NCBI GenBank assembly: GCA_000499405.2
Contig: HG738138.1
Coordinates: 14,447,208-14,511,207, forward strand
From: Onchocerca volvulus
Lineage: Eukaryota; Nematoda; Chromadorea; Rhabditida; Onchocercidae
DNA length: 64,000 nt
Direction of reading: 5' to 3'
Both the position numbers and the translations under genes were made by a program. Below are positions 39,737 to 51,535 of the stretch, one piece after another. The notes under the pieces are model-generated. The model did no database searches. It had not been told where the DNA came from and saw only the letters and a list, made by a program, of their open reading frames with translations. How positions within the stretch are numbered: position 1 is the stretch's first letter; every line of letters begins with the position of its first letter.

Positions 39737-39843
39737 AGTTGTTTGATATGAATGATCAATGTAATCGTCTTGCTTTACGTCAAAGGAGTGATTAGTAAGC
39801 GGTGAATTTGTCGGCCGAATAATACAGGAATTTCTAAAAATAC

Positions 39844-39893
39844 ATTATCATCAATAGTGATAATAAAAATTTATCATCAATAGTGATAATAAA
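39844..39893. repeat. Tandem duplication of about 28 bp
   Basis: TTATCATCAATAGTGATAAT followed by AAAA occurs twice in succession just upstream of the BAG2 gene. Confidence 0.8.
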
Positions 39894-42414
39894 ATTTAAA
39901 TTTAAATGACAAATACATTAAATTATTTTAAAAAAAAGTATACACAATAGCATATTACTTTAACTGCTAGCAGCTGAAAATATATAGAATTTTGACAACA
40001 AACGCAAAATAAAATAAGAATTTAAATAATAAAAACGACAAAAACAATTATTTTAAAAAAGAATATACAATGGATTGATATTTCACATACAAGTAATAAC
40101 AAGTTGGTACAAAATTTTTATGATTCATTTTAGGAAATGAAAGTTCGACTGAAAGATAATCGAATAGAAATTCTCGAAGATTTTAATGGTGCAGAAAGGA
40201 ACAGTTAACACTTTCTCGTTTTTCTATTTTATCTTTTATTTTTTCTTTCCGCCGAAAATAGGTTAAAATATAGGAAGGTAAACTTATCGACAAAACAATT
40301 ATTTAAGCAAAAAAAAAAAAGAAAAGGTTGGTAATAAATCAAAATATTTTTTCTATTTGAAAAATCAAAAATTGAAGGAAAAAAATTTTAGAACTATTGT
40401 AAGAATTTCGCTTAATTCTTAAAAATTAAACAAATTTCTTGCAACAGTTCTAGAAATTTAGTTGAAATTTGTAACTGTGACTAACTGCGAAAGATATGAT
40501 TTATGATAGCACAAAATTAAATATGCAAATAAGAGAAAAAATAAAGCATTATATTTCCAAAACATAAATGGACAATCTTTTGCTGACAAACGAGTTGATT
40601 AATTCTATCAAATTAAAATTTTTTCTTCATGCGGCCATTCCTTTTATCAACTTTTTGTTAATAATTCCAAAATTGCACCCAAAATTTTTAATTTATTTAA
40701 GGTTAAACATTATTAATAGTTAACAAATGAAATTAAGCACAACTATTTCTTTAGCATAATTATTCCAGACTTCTTTTCTTATTATTTTCAGCAAATTTAT
40801 TTATGATCAGGTATTTTATACAGTAACAGCTTCATAATCAAAATTTAATATGAGATTCTATTAAAAAACATTTCAGCTTTAAAATTTTTAAGTTTTAATT
40901 GAATATTTACTTCTCTTTCCTTTTTTCATGTATCTCATTAATAGATTCAGATAATCAATGATCAGCAATTAAAACCGTTAACAAAAGAATATTTGATGTG
41001 AAAAAATATTGACAGGTTGTAATTTTCAATCTATTTCTTATTTATGGCTAATTTGTAAATTCATATTATTATGCAAATAATTCCCCAAATTAAATAGTTA
41101 TAAAATGGCTTTGAAGAATTTTGAAATTTGTAATATTAAGCATCATATGTTACCTCAGACTACAAGTTATGGTATAATAGGAAAGGAGTGACACCTACAA
41201 ATTTTATGATTTGTTTACTTCAAACGATTTCGAAATTCTTAAAACAATACTTCGTCGATTTTTTCCACTCTTTTTTTATCATTTAATTTTGAAAAATATG
41301 CAAAATTATCGATCTGAGAATATTTCAAAATATGCTTTTTTTTTTTTTTTTTTTTAAAGAAAGAAATTATTTATTCATTCAGACAAAAATTTCCTCATTC
41401 AGTACTTTGTTTGATACAATAGTGCCATTTATCGGACGATAAAAAATTTTTGTAAAGAATAATAGAACGAATTCGTAGGAAATATTTTAGAAAAAATAAA
41501 GAAAGAAGTAAAAATCAAAAACCAGTTTTCAAGGTGAAGTGCAATTATTCAACAAGACAATACAAGGACGTTCATTTCATTTGAAAATGAAGATGATTAG
41601 TGATTATGAAAAAAAAAGAAAAAAGAAATGCAATGATTCTTATTATATCTCTATTAATATCATTTTAAAAAATTCAGTTGCTAATAAAATACCAAATAAT
41701 TAAAAAAATTTTAATTCATTTATTTCTTTATTAATGTTACTCTTTTTTATTCGATACTAACTTTTTAAAATATTTAATAGATGGCATATAAATGCAAAAA
41801 AATATTATGATGAAAGATAAATATCGAATTTATACAGTTAAACCAAAGGATAAAACAAAAAATAAATTCAAGGGAAAAAATTTTTGGTGTAAAAAAAATG
41901 AAAAATGCTCAGACAGTAATATTTATAATATTGTAATCGTTGCATATTACATTAGAAATAAAGAAATTCGAGAATTCAGCGTATTAATACTATGATGACA
42001 AAATAAAGTATTGATAATTCCTCTATTTTTTTAATATGTACAATATTTTTATCAAAAACTACTCAGACAGAAAATTAAAAATTTCAAACAAAAAAGGAAG
42101 GAAAATAAGAGAAACTGTCGAGAAAAAAAGGCCGATATTTGCGATATTTTTAATTCCATACGATATAATATTGATAAAATTTCATTAAATTTTGATTTAT
42201 CTAATTATTTATAATCGATAATAGAAGCAAATAAGCAAATAAATAAATAGTTCAATTTCTGAAATGTATAGCAGCTAGCAATTTAAAAAAAAACGGAAAA
42301 GAAAAAGTAGTACTTGTAAATATTGCGGAATAACAGCTGTGGATGAAATAATAGTTATTGCAAAAAGAAAAAATCTTCTAGAGAATTTGAAATTGCTAAA
42401 AAAAAAAAAAAGGT

Positions 42415-42780
42415 TAATGAAATAGAAAATTCAATAAAATGGAAAATACTTTAAATAAAATAAAAGAAATGGAATGAAATTAAGCAAAAAACAATGAAAT
42501 TAAAATGAAATAAAACTGAAATTAGAAAAATTAAAATGCAATGAAAACGAAAAAAATAGCAAAGTTAAAATGAAACAAAAATGTAAGATGTTCTGGATGA
42601 ATGAAAGAAATGAAATGAAGTAAAATAAAATGAAATCAAGCAAAACTGATGTAAATAAAAAAAGAAATAGAAAGGTCAAAATGTAACGAAAACGAAAATA
42701 TTTTTTAAACAAAATGAAATGAATGAAAAACGAAGAAAAGTAGAAATGCTAAAATGAAATAAAATGATTTTTGCATAAAC
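42415..42780. repeat. AAATG/AAATAAAATG low-complexity tract
   Basis: Irregular repeats of AAATGAAAT and AAATAAAATG units with no coding content. Confidence 0.75.
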
Positions 42781-44989
42781 TATGGTTTCAAAAAAATGAT
42801 ATTACGTAATATTTTTTCTTAAAACTAATAGCAACAATAATATAAATAAAAGTATATTTATATACTTTTTATATTTTACGATTAGAAAATGGGAAAATAA
42901 AAAAAGGAAAAAGTCAAAACAAACTGGAAAACTTGAACTACCACTATTAATACTATCTATCTATTCAAAATAAGTAGCGAAAATAATAAATTAAAAAGTA
43001 AAGGTAAAGAAAAGAAGAAATTTAACGAATGAAATCAATGAAGAATGATTCAACCGAAGAATTTCGAACAATTTTTCATCTTAAAGTACGATGAGTCATC
43101 GTTTACATCACTGAAGGATTTTAACAAAACGAGAAAATTTAATACGTGAAATTAATGGATGAATTATTGATTGGAATTCTATAACTTCTTAAATGTTATG
43201 ATTCATGATTTATTTCGTTAAAAATTTGTTTCAAATTCACGCCATATCATTGGTATTAGGATTACAATTGTGAGGTATCGCTTAGATTTGTTCAAATATT
43301 CGCTGGAATTATTTATCTTTTTCTTCTTTATTTCTAATAAAATAAGCCAATCAAATTAATAGATTTAAAAAGCAAAAATGCATTTATTAAAATATTACTA
43401 TTCTATTAAATCATTGTTAAAAGTTATTGAGAAATACTTTACTACATTAAATTTATTAGAAGTAAAAATAAAAACGAAGGCAAATTCTAAACTTGTCAAA
43501 AATTTCTTAATTGAATCAAAATTTTGGAACTTTTTTTTTCCGCTTTTTCCATCGTACTCTTATAATGCCGAGATTAATCAAGCGGTTTTTATTAAGTGAA
43601 TCAAATAAATAAGCAAATTAAACAAAAATAATAATAACCAATCAGATATTAAATAATTCATTAGTCAGATTAATTAAACTTCTTTTCCTGTTCATTCATA
43701 AGGAACCATAAACTCAGAAGTATGCAATTACTTAATTGACTTTTTTAAAAAATTTTCAAATTGACATGAAAAAATAAAATAGTAGTGGGAGAATGAAGAT
43801 TTTTCAAATCATGAATGATTTATTCAAGTCACTTAATAAATGATTTTTAAGGTTGCGTATTTATAAAATAATATTGTCAAGCAAGTTATTTAGGACAAGA
43901 TATGTTTCAAATTAATATATCACTTTACAATATTTATAAACCGAAGTGATAATATATCACATATTTGACCTAATTATATATTTTGACCTAATTGATCTAG
44001 TATCTGTGATAATGAATGAATTTTTCGTTTTTCTACAATTTTAAAAGAAAACAATAGAAACTGTGACAACTAGAATTTATAAAAATCCATAATACTATTT
44101 TTTTAATGATTTTTTAAGTAAAAGTATAGAATATGTGTTAAGATTAAGCCATAATTAAATTGAATAATCGATTAAATAATAAACTGATTACTTTTGAAAT
44201 GCCATTTTAATCGCTGGAATGTAATGACAGCAGCAACTTGACGGATTCAATAAATAATTCGATGACAAAAGATTAACAACGGTACTTTTTTTTCGTTAGT
44301 CTCAAATACCAATTTCCGACGTTCAAAATCTGATTTTCCAACCTGAAATATTAATTTCCGGTTGTTTGATTATTCTTTAATTTTACTTTGCTTATTAGCT
44401 AACACTTTATCAGGAAACACTATAATTTTTTTCTTGCTGCACTAATCAGTTGGGATTATTCAATCACTCGAAACTTAAAGATTGGATAGACGTAATTACA
44501 CGAATTTTTTTAGCTTCATCCGAACAAAATTATTTCATTTATGTCTTTACCTATCTAAATGATTAAACTATCAATAAACGGAAAAAAATTTAATTAAAAT
44601 GAATTCTGGCTTTATCCTAGAATCCATAAAATCAGGTTTTAATAGTATACTTTTTCAAGTATTTCGATTTCCTTCTTTTTTTTGCTATTAAAATTTTTCT
44701 TCTTTCATACTTACCTACAATTAATCAATGTTGTCGCAATGATAAATGACTAATACTAGTAGTAAAAATATAAATAGTAGCGACGACAATGATAGGAATG
44801 ATAATAATGATAGTGATAATAATCGCTTGGTTTTGTCACCGATATCAGTGTGTGTGATTAATCAATTTACAGTGCTATCCATATCATCAATTACATCTCA
44901 TTTGTTGATTGGTTGATTGCATAGCATAGCAAAGAATTAATAACAGATATTCACAAATCTGAATTACTGATTGACTCAAGTTTCAGATT

Positions 44990-45580
44990 TATAGATATCA
45001 GATTTGAAATTAGCAACAACAACAGCAACAAAAGAACAAAATAATAACTTCCATAGAGTAAACAGCAACGAAAAAAAAAGAGCAAAATAATAAGTTTCCC
45101 TAGAAAAAATATTAAAAGAGAGCAAACCGATTGATTTCATAGAGTAAACAACAAAAAAAAACAAAAACAAAATGGTAAGTTATCATAACAATAAGAAAAA
45201 AAAAAAACAGGAACAAAAACAAAACAAAATAATAAGTTCTTATAAACTAAACAATAAAAAAAAAAAGTGGAATAATAAATTTCCCTAGAATAATAGGGGT
45301 AATAACAAAAAAATAAATTTCCATAAAGTAAATAAAAATGGAGCAAAATAGTGGGTTTTATAAAATAAACAACAACAAAAAAAAAAAAAAATAATAGTAA
45401 TAATAGCAACAGAGCAAAATAATAGGTTCCATAGAATTAATAACAAAAAATAAAAAGCAAAATAGTAAGTTTTCATGAAGAAAACAAAAAAGCAAAATAA
45501 TAACCTTTCATGAAATAAACGACAACAAAAAAAGATGAAAAACATAAATACAATAAACAAAAACGAAAAAAAAAAGTGGT
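44990..45580. repeat. Degenerate tandem array
   Basis: A unit of roughly 60-70 bp is repeated with much variation. It is recognised by AGCAAAATAATAAGTT, CCATAGA or CCCTAGAA, GTAAACAACAA and a poly(A) stretch. Minus-strand translations show the same LLFCF-like pattern again and again, as expected for a repeat and not for a protein. Confidence 0.7.
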
Positions 45581-46698
45581 GACAAAACTATTAGTTAATG
45601 TTAAATGCAAGAATGAAGAGACAATAAAAACTTTTGCAATTACTTTTTTTATTATCTATCTATTTGTTTACTTGATTGTTGTAAAAATTTTATTCATGCT
45701 GAATTTGTTTGTTTATCAGAACATTATCATTTGTTGCGTCTCTGCCTGTTATAATGATTGTTTTCTTGAATTTAAGACTGAAATAGAAAGAAATTAACCC
45801 AAATACGAATTATCTCTTTGCTTAAAAATTACAATACATTAAGTTTTTCTTTAATATTTTCTTTTTAATTAATCAAAATAAATTTGCCACAATTTACTTA
45901 ATTCATTTTCCATTTATATACTCCAAAACAAAGGATAGAAAACTTGAAATTGAAATTAGTACGAAGCTGATAATTAAATTTTCATGCTTGAAATGTTGTC
46001 ATATTAATAAATATCTATATATTTATTAATTTAATCAATGCATTAAAAAAAATTCCCACTGCACAAAATTGATTTTGACACTACTGACAATTAATTGCAT
46101 AGTAATTATTATTTATTATTTTAGCAGTTAATTGAAAAAAAACTTTTTTTAAAACAAATATGAAAAATCTTCGAGATTTTCTGATATTATTATTGCTAAT
46201 TTTTTTTTTCTTTCTGTTTTTGAAGCGAGGATTAAAAATTTACCGAAGCTTTCTATATAAATAGAAATGTAAATGCTCCTTGCAGTTTTTCACAAAACTT
46301 AGCGAATTCTTCACTGATTGCTTTGAAATTTCGTACAACGTTGCATTCGAATAGGAGCGTATTTTCATCTGAATATATTTGCTTTTTTATTCCCTGTCAC
46401 ACCTACGACTGGTAAAATAAATGAGCGGACTGAATCTATCGACTAGGTCTACTTTTTGCAAAGAGAGCATGATCACCAGCATGCAATACTCGGTTTGCTC
46501 GGTAAAAGAGAATGAGGGTGAATTGCACGTTATTCGAATGAGTGATGGCTTCACCGATTGAGTGCTATTACTGACGTGATATTGCGGTTGGAGACTATCA
46601 TGCAGTACATGCAGGATTGTAAGAACAGAGGATGCATGCATCACTGTAGTGCTCTTTCGTTATTTGTGCTTTGTGAGGAATGTAGTTGTGTAGCGAAA

Positions 46699-46720
46699 AT
46701 GTCGAGGTATTCTCATGATA
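46699..46720 (+). CDS. hus-1: Candidate first coding exon of hus-1
   Basis: ATG plus seven codons (MSRYSHD) and one base, then GTGTAT as donor. Joined to the exon at 51536 it reads MSRYSHDITELCNFW, placing a cysteine at position 12 as in human HUS1. It lies in the less AT-rich patch expected of a promoter or first exon. The intron would be 4.8 kb and contain the Helitron. The exon is very short, so chance is a real possibility. Confidence 0.35.
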
Positions 46721-46973
46721 GTGTATAATGAAATGTTTCGTTCAAGCAATTTATGTATTACCTTTCTGATTTCTAATATTAAGTAGTGTCTTGAATTGCC
46801 TCTTTGCTAAATTTTCGGAGAGATAATTCACGAAGACGTTTGTTTGTTCATGTTAAGAAAGGAAATAAGAGCATCTAGTTTTTCTTTTTTCTTTTTTTTT
46901 TTTTGAAGAATGTTCATCTCTTATTATTTGTCCTGATAACTGACCTTTTATCTGGTCGTTGTGCTGTAATCTT

Positions 46974-47060
46974 CGCCCACTATCAGTGCCAAGGATTATC
47001 CATATAAAAGGGCCTTTTCGAATTAATCAGTTATGTGTCTTCGATCAGCCTACAATATCA
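46974..47060 (+). mobile_element. Second copy of the LTR-like promoter core
   Basis: GCCCACTAT, GCCAAGGATTATC and CATATAAAAG occur in the same order and spacing as at 37359-37399, followed by an ATCAGTT element also found there. It is probably a decayed fragment of the same repeat family. Confidence 0.4.
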
Positions 47061-47079
47061 GTGTCTTCAAACTATCAGA

Positions 47080-47290
47080 TTTTTCTTCCAACATTGGAAA
47101 CTTGCGTTTTCTCTTTTTTTTTTTTTTTTTTTTTTTCACCTAACCAGACTGAACCACAGCAACGCGTGTATACAAAAAGTATATAAAAACATGCAAATAT
47201 TTCAATGCAAGTTTTGTCAAATTTTCAAAGCAATAGATAAGAACTTTCGGGAATTTAAAATTTTGAACGAACGAACATTTACGACTGTTA
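47080..47290 (+). repeat. Isolated copy of the Helitron 3' untranslated region
   Basis: Starting near CCAACATTGGAAACTTGCG this segment matches 51030-51280 through the pyrimidine run, the GTATATAAAA motif, CAAATTTTCAAAGCA, AAGAACTTTCGG, and TTGAACxAACGAACATTTA. It has no terminal hairpin, so it is a truncated copy lying just upstream of the larger element. Confidence 0.75.
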
Positions 47291-47866
47291 GCATCTCTCA
47301 ATACTATATGTCGGGAAAATCGAAATATTTTTTTATTACATTATAGAAATATCTTTACATATGCAAATTTTAGTCAACTTTACCATAAAAAAGATTCTTA
47401 TCTGAGGAAATTCATTCATTCATTGATCATTCGCTCCGATCAGTTAGAGTATTAAGTCCTTTGCTGAGTCAATATTCCAGAGTGGCTCTTCCCAGTACCT
47501 ATAACCCGCAAATAACTTCTCAAAATCTATAACCCTCAGATAACCCTCCTGTCAAAAGAATCCAAATTATCGATTATATAGTCGATATTCGTCAATTTAT
47601 TTTATAATTGCGGCAAATAAAATTCGTCATATCAAGGACTTCATTGCACAACAAAATCATCTATGCCAAATTCCAATCCTCAGCAAGAAAACTTCCACAA
47701 ACTACTTCCACGACACCATATATAATTTTTCAAAAGCGATGCAACAGTAGCAACAGTCTAACAACTCAGTTAAACAATTTCGAATTCAAGTTCAAGTTCC
47801 ATCGCAAGTCAATTTCGAGAATAGTTCGGATGCAATAGATCTGTTTTAATTCATCCAAATAATGTC

Positions 47867-50451
47867 TTGCAGAAGATCAAACTTAAGTTGTCGTGCTCGC
47901 GCAGCGGACGATTAATTGAAATCAAACTGAGGAAGAACGAGCATCAGCGAACTAGCGAAAAAGAAAGAATAGCTCAAATTCGAGCAGAGCGATGTGCAGC
48001 CAAACTTGACAGGCAGAGTGATTGCGAGCATGGCGATCGTGTTCTGCAGCTTCAGATCTTCTTCGTTCTCAACAGAATGAACGCGACAAGCTGAGAGTGC
48101 CTGAAAGAGTTAACGAGAAAAAGCAGATCAGCTTCAAACACGGTTCCGTCCTCAGTAATCACGCGATTACAATTGCCTTGCATTCCGATACAACCCAGTT
48201 GATAATTATAGTTTGAACCCAAATGTCCTCATCGGCACTATGACTGAAGTTAGAATGTTCTTGTTGAAAGGATCTGAAATTTAATGAAGAAAAGAAAGTA
48301 ATGTGTTGCGCCGCCGAAAAAATTAAACCGCCGCAACTTGGAGGACCGCCAGAGCTATTGTAAGCTTTGCTTCCGGATATATGCCAAATCAAAGCATTTC
48401 CTATCTAAAATCAGGAAATACAACTCGTGCTTCCAAATGACGTGTTCGGCGCAGAAATCGTAACAACTCAATTCATGCTAACTTTCAAAGTAAATGGACA
48501 AATTAATCATAAAGCCGGCTCCCTGCTTCCGTTGCCAGATGGTTAAATAAATTTCTACAAATGTGTTTCATCGGTAATAGCAATGATGAATTGAATGCAC
48601 CTGCGGAATTCATACAGACATAAAAAGGTCCGTCGTTTTCCAATTGAACAGCTTCTTCACAAAAAAAAAACAATTTGGTGCTTTTCTTCAAATCGTTAAT
48701 TGACATGATGCCATCTGATGCATATAAGATTGTTATTCATGCTGACAAAACGCCTGCTAGAGAACATGTGCAAAGATTTAATGCTCCAACTATAAATGAA
48801 GTGGCAATTGCTATAGTTGGAGATCAACTCAACCTAGAGATATTGTTTTTATCTGAGAAACGATTAATTGACAAAAATTGTAGAAACTCATCGATGCTAC
48901 GATGCTCTGCTATATCCAATCATCTTTTGGGATAGTGCCGATGGACATCATTTCAGTGTTAAAATGATAAATCTTGTCACTGGTGAAGAAAAAAATAAGA
49001 AATTCAACGCAATGAACGTTTATTCAAACCGACTAATGATTCAATAGAATGAAGACAATCACATTTTAGAATGCCGTCAGTTGTTTCATCAATATATCGT
49101 AGATATATGTTTGCAAAAATCGAAACAAAATGTTTGGTATTCATCTGTTAGAATCAGACCAAGCTTTGTTCTGAAGAAAAAATTCATTTGCGAGATGCAG
49201 TTGTAAATGACGTAATGCTACTAGCAAGACTTAAGACTAACGATTTTGCGATCTTCATATACAGGCAGTCCGTGGCATATGCATGAGTACGCTCAAGATG
49301 TTCGTCAGGCGTCCAGATCTATTCATTTCATTCACATACAGTCCAGCTTGGGACAATATATCAAAAGCTCTTACTTCCTTAACGAAAACAGCCTCCTATA
49401 CTGTCGTCTGACCATTCTATGTCTTTTTCTAAAGGAGTTTCATACAATGCAAACAAGCGGGCAGTATCTGTACCGTATTTTTCTATGATAAAATTTGTGC
49501 AACTGTATTCCTTTTCGATTTGCTCATCTTCATGACCTTACCAACTTGGATTTTTAAACCTAGTGCTTCCAATTCTTTCGCTTTTTCAGGATTTGGAATT
49601 TTAGAGCTAGTAATACCAATTCTTTCGCTTCTTGGACAATCGCCGATGGATAGACATGACACCACAGCATGTGTTTTCAGACAGAAGCTGTAATCGCTGA
49701 TGAATTTCATGGTAAAATATGAAGTATTTGGGTCTGTGCGCTGCTGGATGTACTCAAAGGAACAGCAGAAGAAAGAGTTGCCTTGCGTACATATACTAAT
49801 CAGACCCTATCATTTCAAACGAAATCGACGATGTAATATGCGTTGAAATACACAACGCCGACGTCGATTTGCATGAAGTTGTGACGAAAAATGTGATACA
49901 CGAACTTTGCGGTACAGGCAGTCAAATACAATTTCTCGACACTGCTGTGGAAGCAGATGAAGCGGTTAATTATAAAATAGAATATTTAAATTTACTCGAT
50001 CTGCCAGGAATGCTACCGCACATGCTGCAATTGAAAATCGGTGTGCCAATTATCATGTTGCGAAATATCAACCAGCCAAAGCTTTGCTACGGCACGCGTT
50101 TTGCATTAAAGGTCAAGATTGTTCTTCTAGAACGTTGCTAAATTAATGAGCAACGTTATAAAAGCAACAATTTTGACATGACCTGTCAAATGTGCAGGTG
50201 TCTTCATTTTTCGTATTTCTATGATTCCAACAGATATGCCATTTCAATTTCAGAGATTGCAATTCCCAATTCGAATGGTTTTTACAATCATCATCAGCAA
50301 AGCTCAGAGTCAATCTTTAAAATTGTGCTGTTTAGATCCAAACACAGATTGCTTCTTACATGAACAATTATATGCTGCGTGTTCTAGAATCGGCAAACCA
50401 GACAATCTCTGTATCTATACAGATAATGGAACAATAAAAAATATTGTATAG
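47867..50451 (+). pseudogene. Broken Helitron Rep-helicase gene
   Basis: Pieces in family order on the plus strand with several frameshifts and stops: a basic Arg/Glu-rich N-terminus (47867-48110); SDAYKIVIHADKTPAREH and FNAPTINEVA (48708-48830); NHILECRQLFHQYIVD (about 49057-49105); YTGSPWHMHEYAQD (49258-49300); RPDLFISFTYSPAWDNIS (about 49312-49368); then, after a foreign insert, QSPMDRHDTTACVFRQKL (about 49637-49690) and a VHILI motif matching the Rep HUH region (about 49785). The protein then jumps to the helicase C-terminus: LDLPGMLPHMLQLKIGVP, MIPTDMPFQFQRLQFPIR and LYAACSRIGKPDNL (ends about 50451). Most of the helicase, including its ATP-binding part, is deleted. It cannot encode an active transposase. 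Confidence 0.85.
49372..49634 (-). pseudogene. leuS: Bacterial-type leucyl-tRNA synthetase fragment (Wolbachia-like)
   Basis: Minus-strand translation gives a fragment of class I leucyl-tRNA synthetase around the catalytic signature. [19 protein letters not shown] leads into [11 protein letters not shown] (KMSKS loop, about 49500-49595). After one frameshift comes [19 protein letters not shown] and then EKDIEWSDD (about 49395-49490). The [10 protein letters not shown]...DTAR...EKDxEWSDD pattern is that of alphaproteobacterial enzymes and unlike the eukaryotic cytosolic form. The fragment interrupts the Helitron Rep frame exactly between AWDNIS and QSPMDRHD. A short internal duplication repeats GCGAAAGAATTGG at its upstream end. 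I infer a nuclear Wolbachia transfer; another bacterial donor or a mitochondrial-type synthetase is less likely. Confidence 0.8.
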
Positions 50452-51277
50452 TTGAACAGTAAAATACTGTATAATCCCAAAAGCATTGTAAAATTAAACA
50501 CATTAGAAACGTGCGCTTTCTCTTTTCTTTTTTTTCTGCCAGGAAAAGTCGAAAGATGTCAAATAGCGCCACGACAATTATCGTTAAAAAGGAGTACTGA
50601 AAGTCAAGTGGCGCAACATAGTTTCAAAGGGAGATAAACATGTTTACCGCCAAAACGTTCCAATTCACAGATAAACGACATAGATTGATGCAGCAACAGC
50701 AACTGCCCAGAGTTCCAGGTGTTCCAGTTCGACGGTTCAAAGCGACACAATAATAGCAACAATCCGGCAATTCAGTTGAACAGTATTTTTCTCTATGAGC
50801 AACAAAGGAAAGAATAATCCAGTGACCAATTTGCCTGGCTAATCTTTGATAACTGTTTGTTACGAAGAATCGCTCTTTCATCAATTAATAAAACTTTTCT
50901 CAACAGGAATCGTCTCTGTCACACAAGACACAAAAAAATCTCCCCAAGCCTATTGCTGACCTAGCCGAATCACACTATCAAGCATCAGTTTCTAATCCAA
51001 CCAAACTACAAACCAAATTAAAATTACTAGATTTTTTCTCCAACACTAGAAACGTGCGCTTTCTCTTTTCCATTGAGCTAAATCAAGCTACAGCAATGCA
51101 TGTATATAAAAAGTAAATGAAAATATGCGCGAATTCGAATGCAACGTTGTATCAAATTTTCAAAGCAGTAGGTAAGAACTTTCGGAGATCTAAGATTTTG
51201 AATTAATATAGATAAAGCGCGTATTTAAGACCTTTCGGACATTTAAAATTTTGAACAAACGAACATTTATATTTTCC

Positions 51278-51342
51278 ATTTATACAGACTAGCTGAAGCC
51301 GGCCTAGCAAAGCGTGGCCGGCTTCAGCTAGTCTATATAAAT
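51278..51342. repeat. Helitron 3' hairpin, near-perfect 27-bp arms
   Basis: Arms 51286-51304 and 51316-51334 (GACTAGCTGAAGCCGGCC core) are perfect, and extend to about 27 bp with one mismatch, around an 11-nt loop. The right arm contains the CTAGT terminus. The GC-rich stem stands out from the AT-rich surroundings. Confidence 0.9.
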
Positions 51343-51535
51343 AAAAGTGCAAAAAATAAAAATAAAAATGTAAATAAATGCGCCAATATTCAGAAAATTC
51401 ACAGATCTGCTCCGTAATACTTCACTCTATTCATTGTGGGCCATGCAAGACTTGCATCATTTATCAATGCAATTAGTATTGTCATCTACTTTTTGAAATT
51501 TCTAAATTATTTTCTTTTTTTCCTTTATTTTATAG

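Larger units (their letters stand above)
39837..46698. other. Gene-poor low-complexity region
   Basis: Very AT-rich, with many poly(A/T) runs. It contains an AAATG-type low-complexity tract (about 42415-42780) and a degenerate tandem array (about 44990-45580). Base composition becomes more balanced at about 46310-46700. An undetected upstream exon of the BAG2 gene could lie here. No other gene is supported. Confidence 0.5.
47600..51332 (+). mobile_element. Decayed Helitron with intact-looking 3' terminus
   Basis: A rolling-circle transposon of the RepHel type. It contains broken Rep and helicase coding pieces (47867-50451), a 3' untranslated region, and at its right end a hairpin followed by CTAGT at 51328-51332, which fits the Helitron CTRRT terminus. 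The 5' end (expected TC) was not located; the left edge is approximate. It lies upstream of the main hus-1 exons, probably within intron 1. Confidence 0.75.

Noticed and set aside
45137..45560. Overlapping Phe/Leu-rich minus-strand frames resembling membrane proteins
   Set aside because: They arise from a poly(A)-containing degenerate tandem array.
46387..46644. 85-codon minus-strand frame and an opposing 46-codon plus-strand frame (MSGLNLSTRSTF...)
   Set aside because: The patch is less AT-rich, which lengthens chance frames. Neither peptide resembles a known family. More likely upstream DNA of hus-1.
49869..50141. 90-codon plus-strand frame as a stand-alone gene
   Set aside because: It is an internal-deletion product of the Helitron gene, joining the Rep end (HEVVTKNVIHELCG) to the helicase C-terminus.
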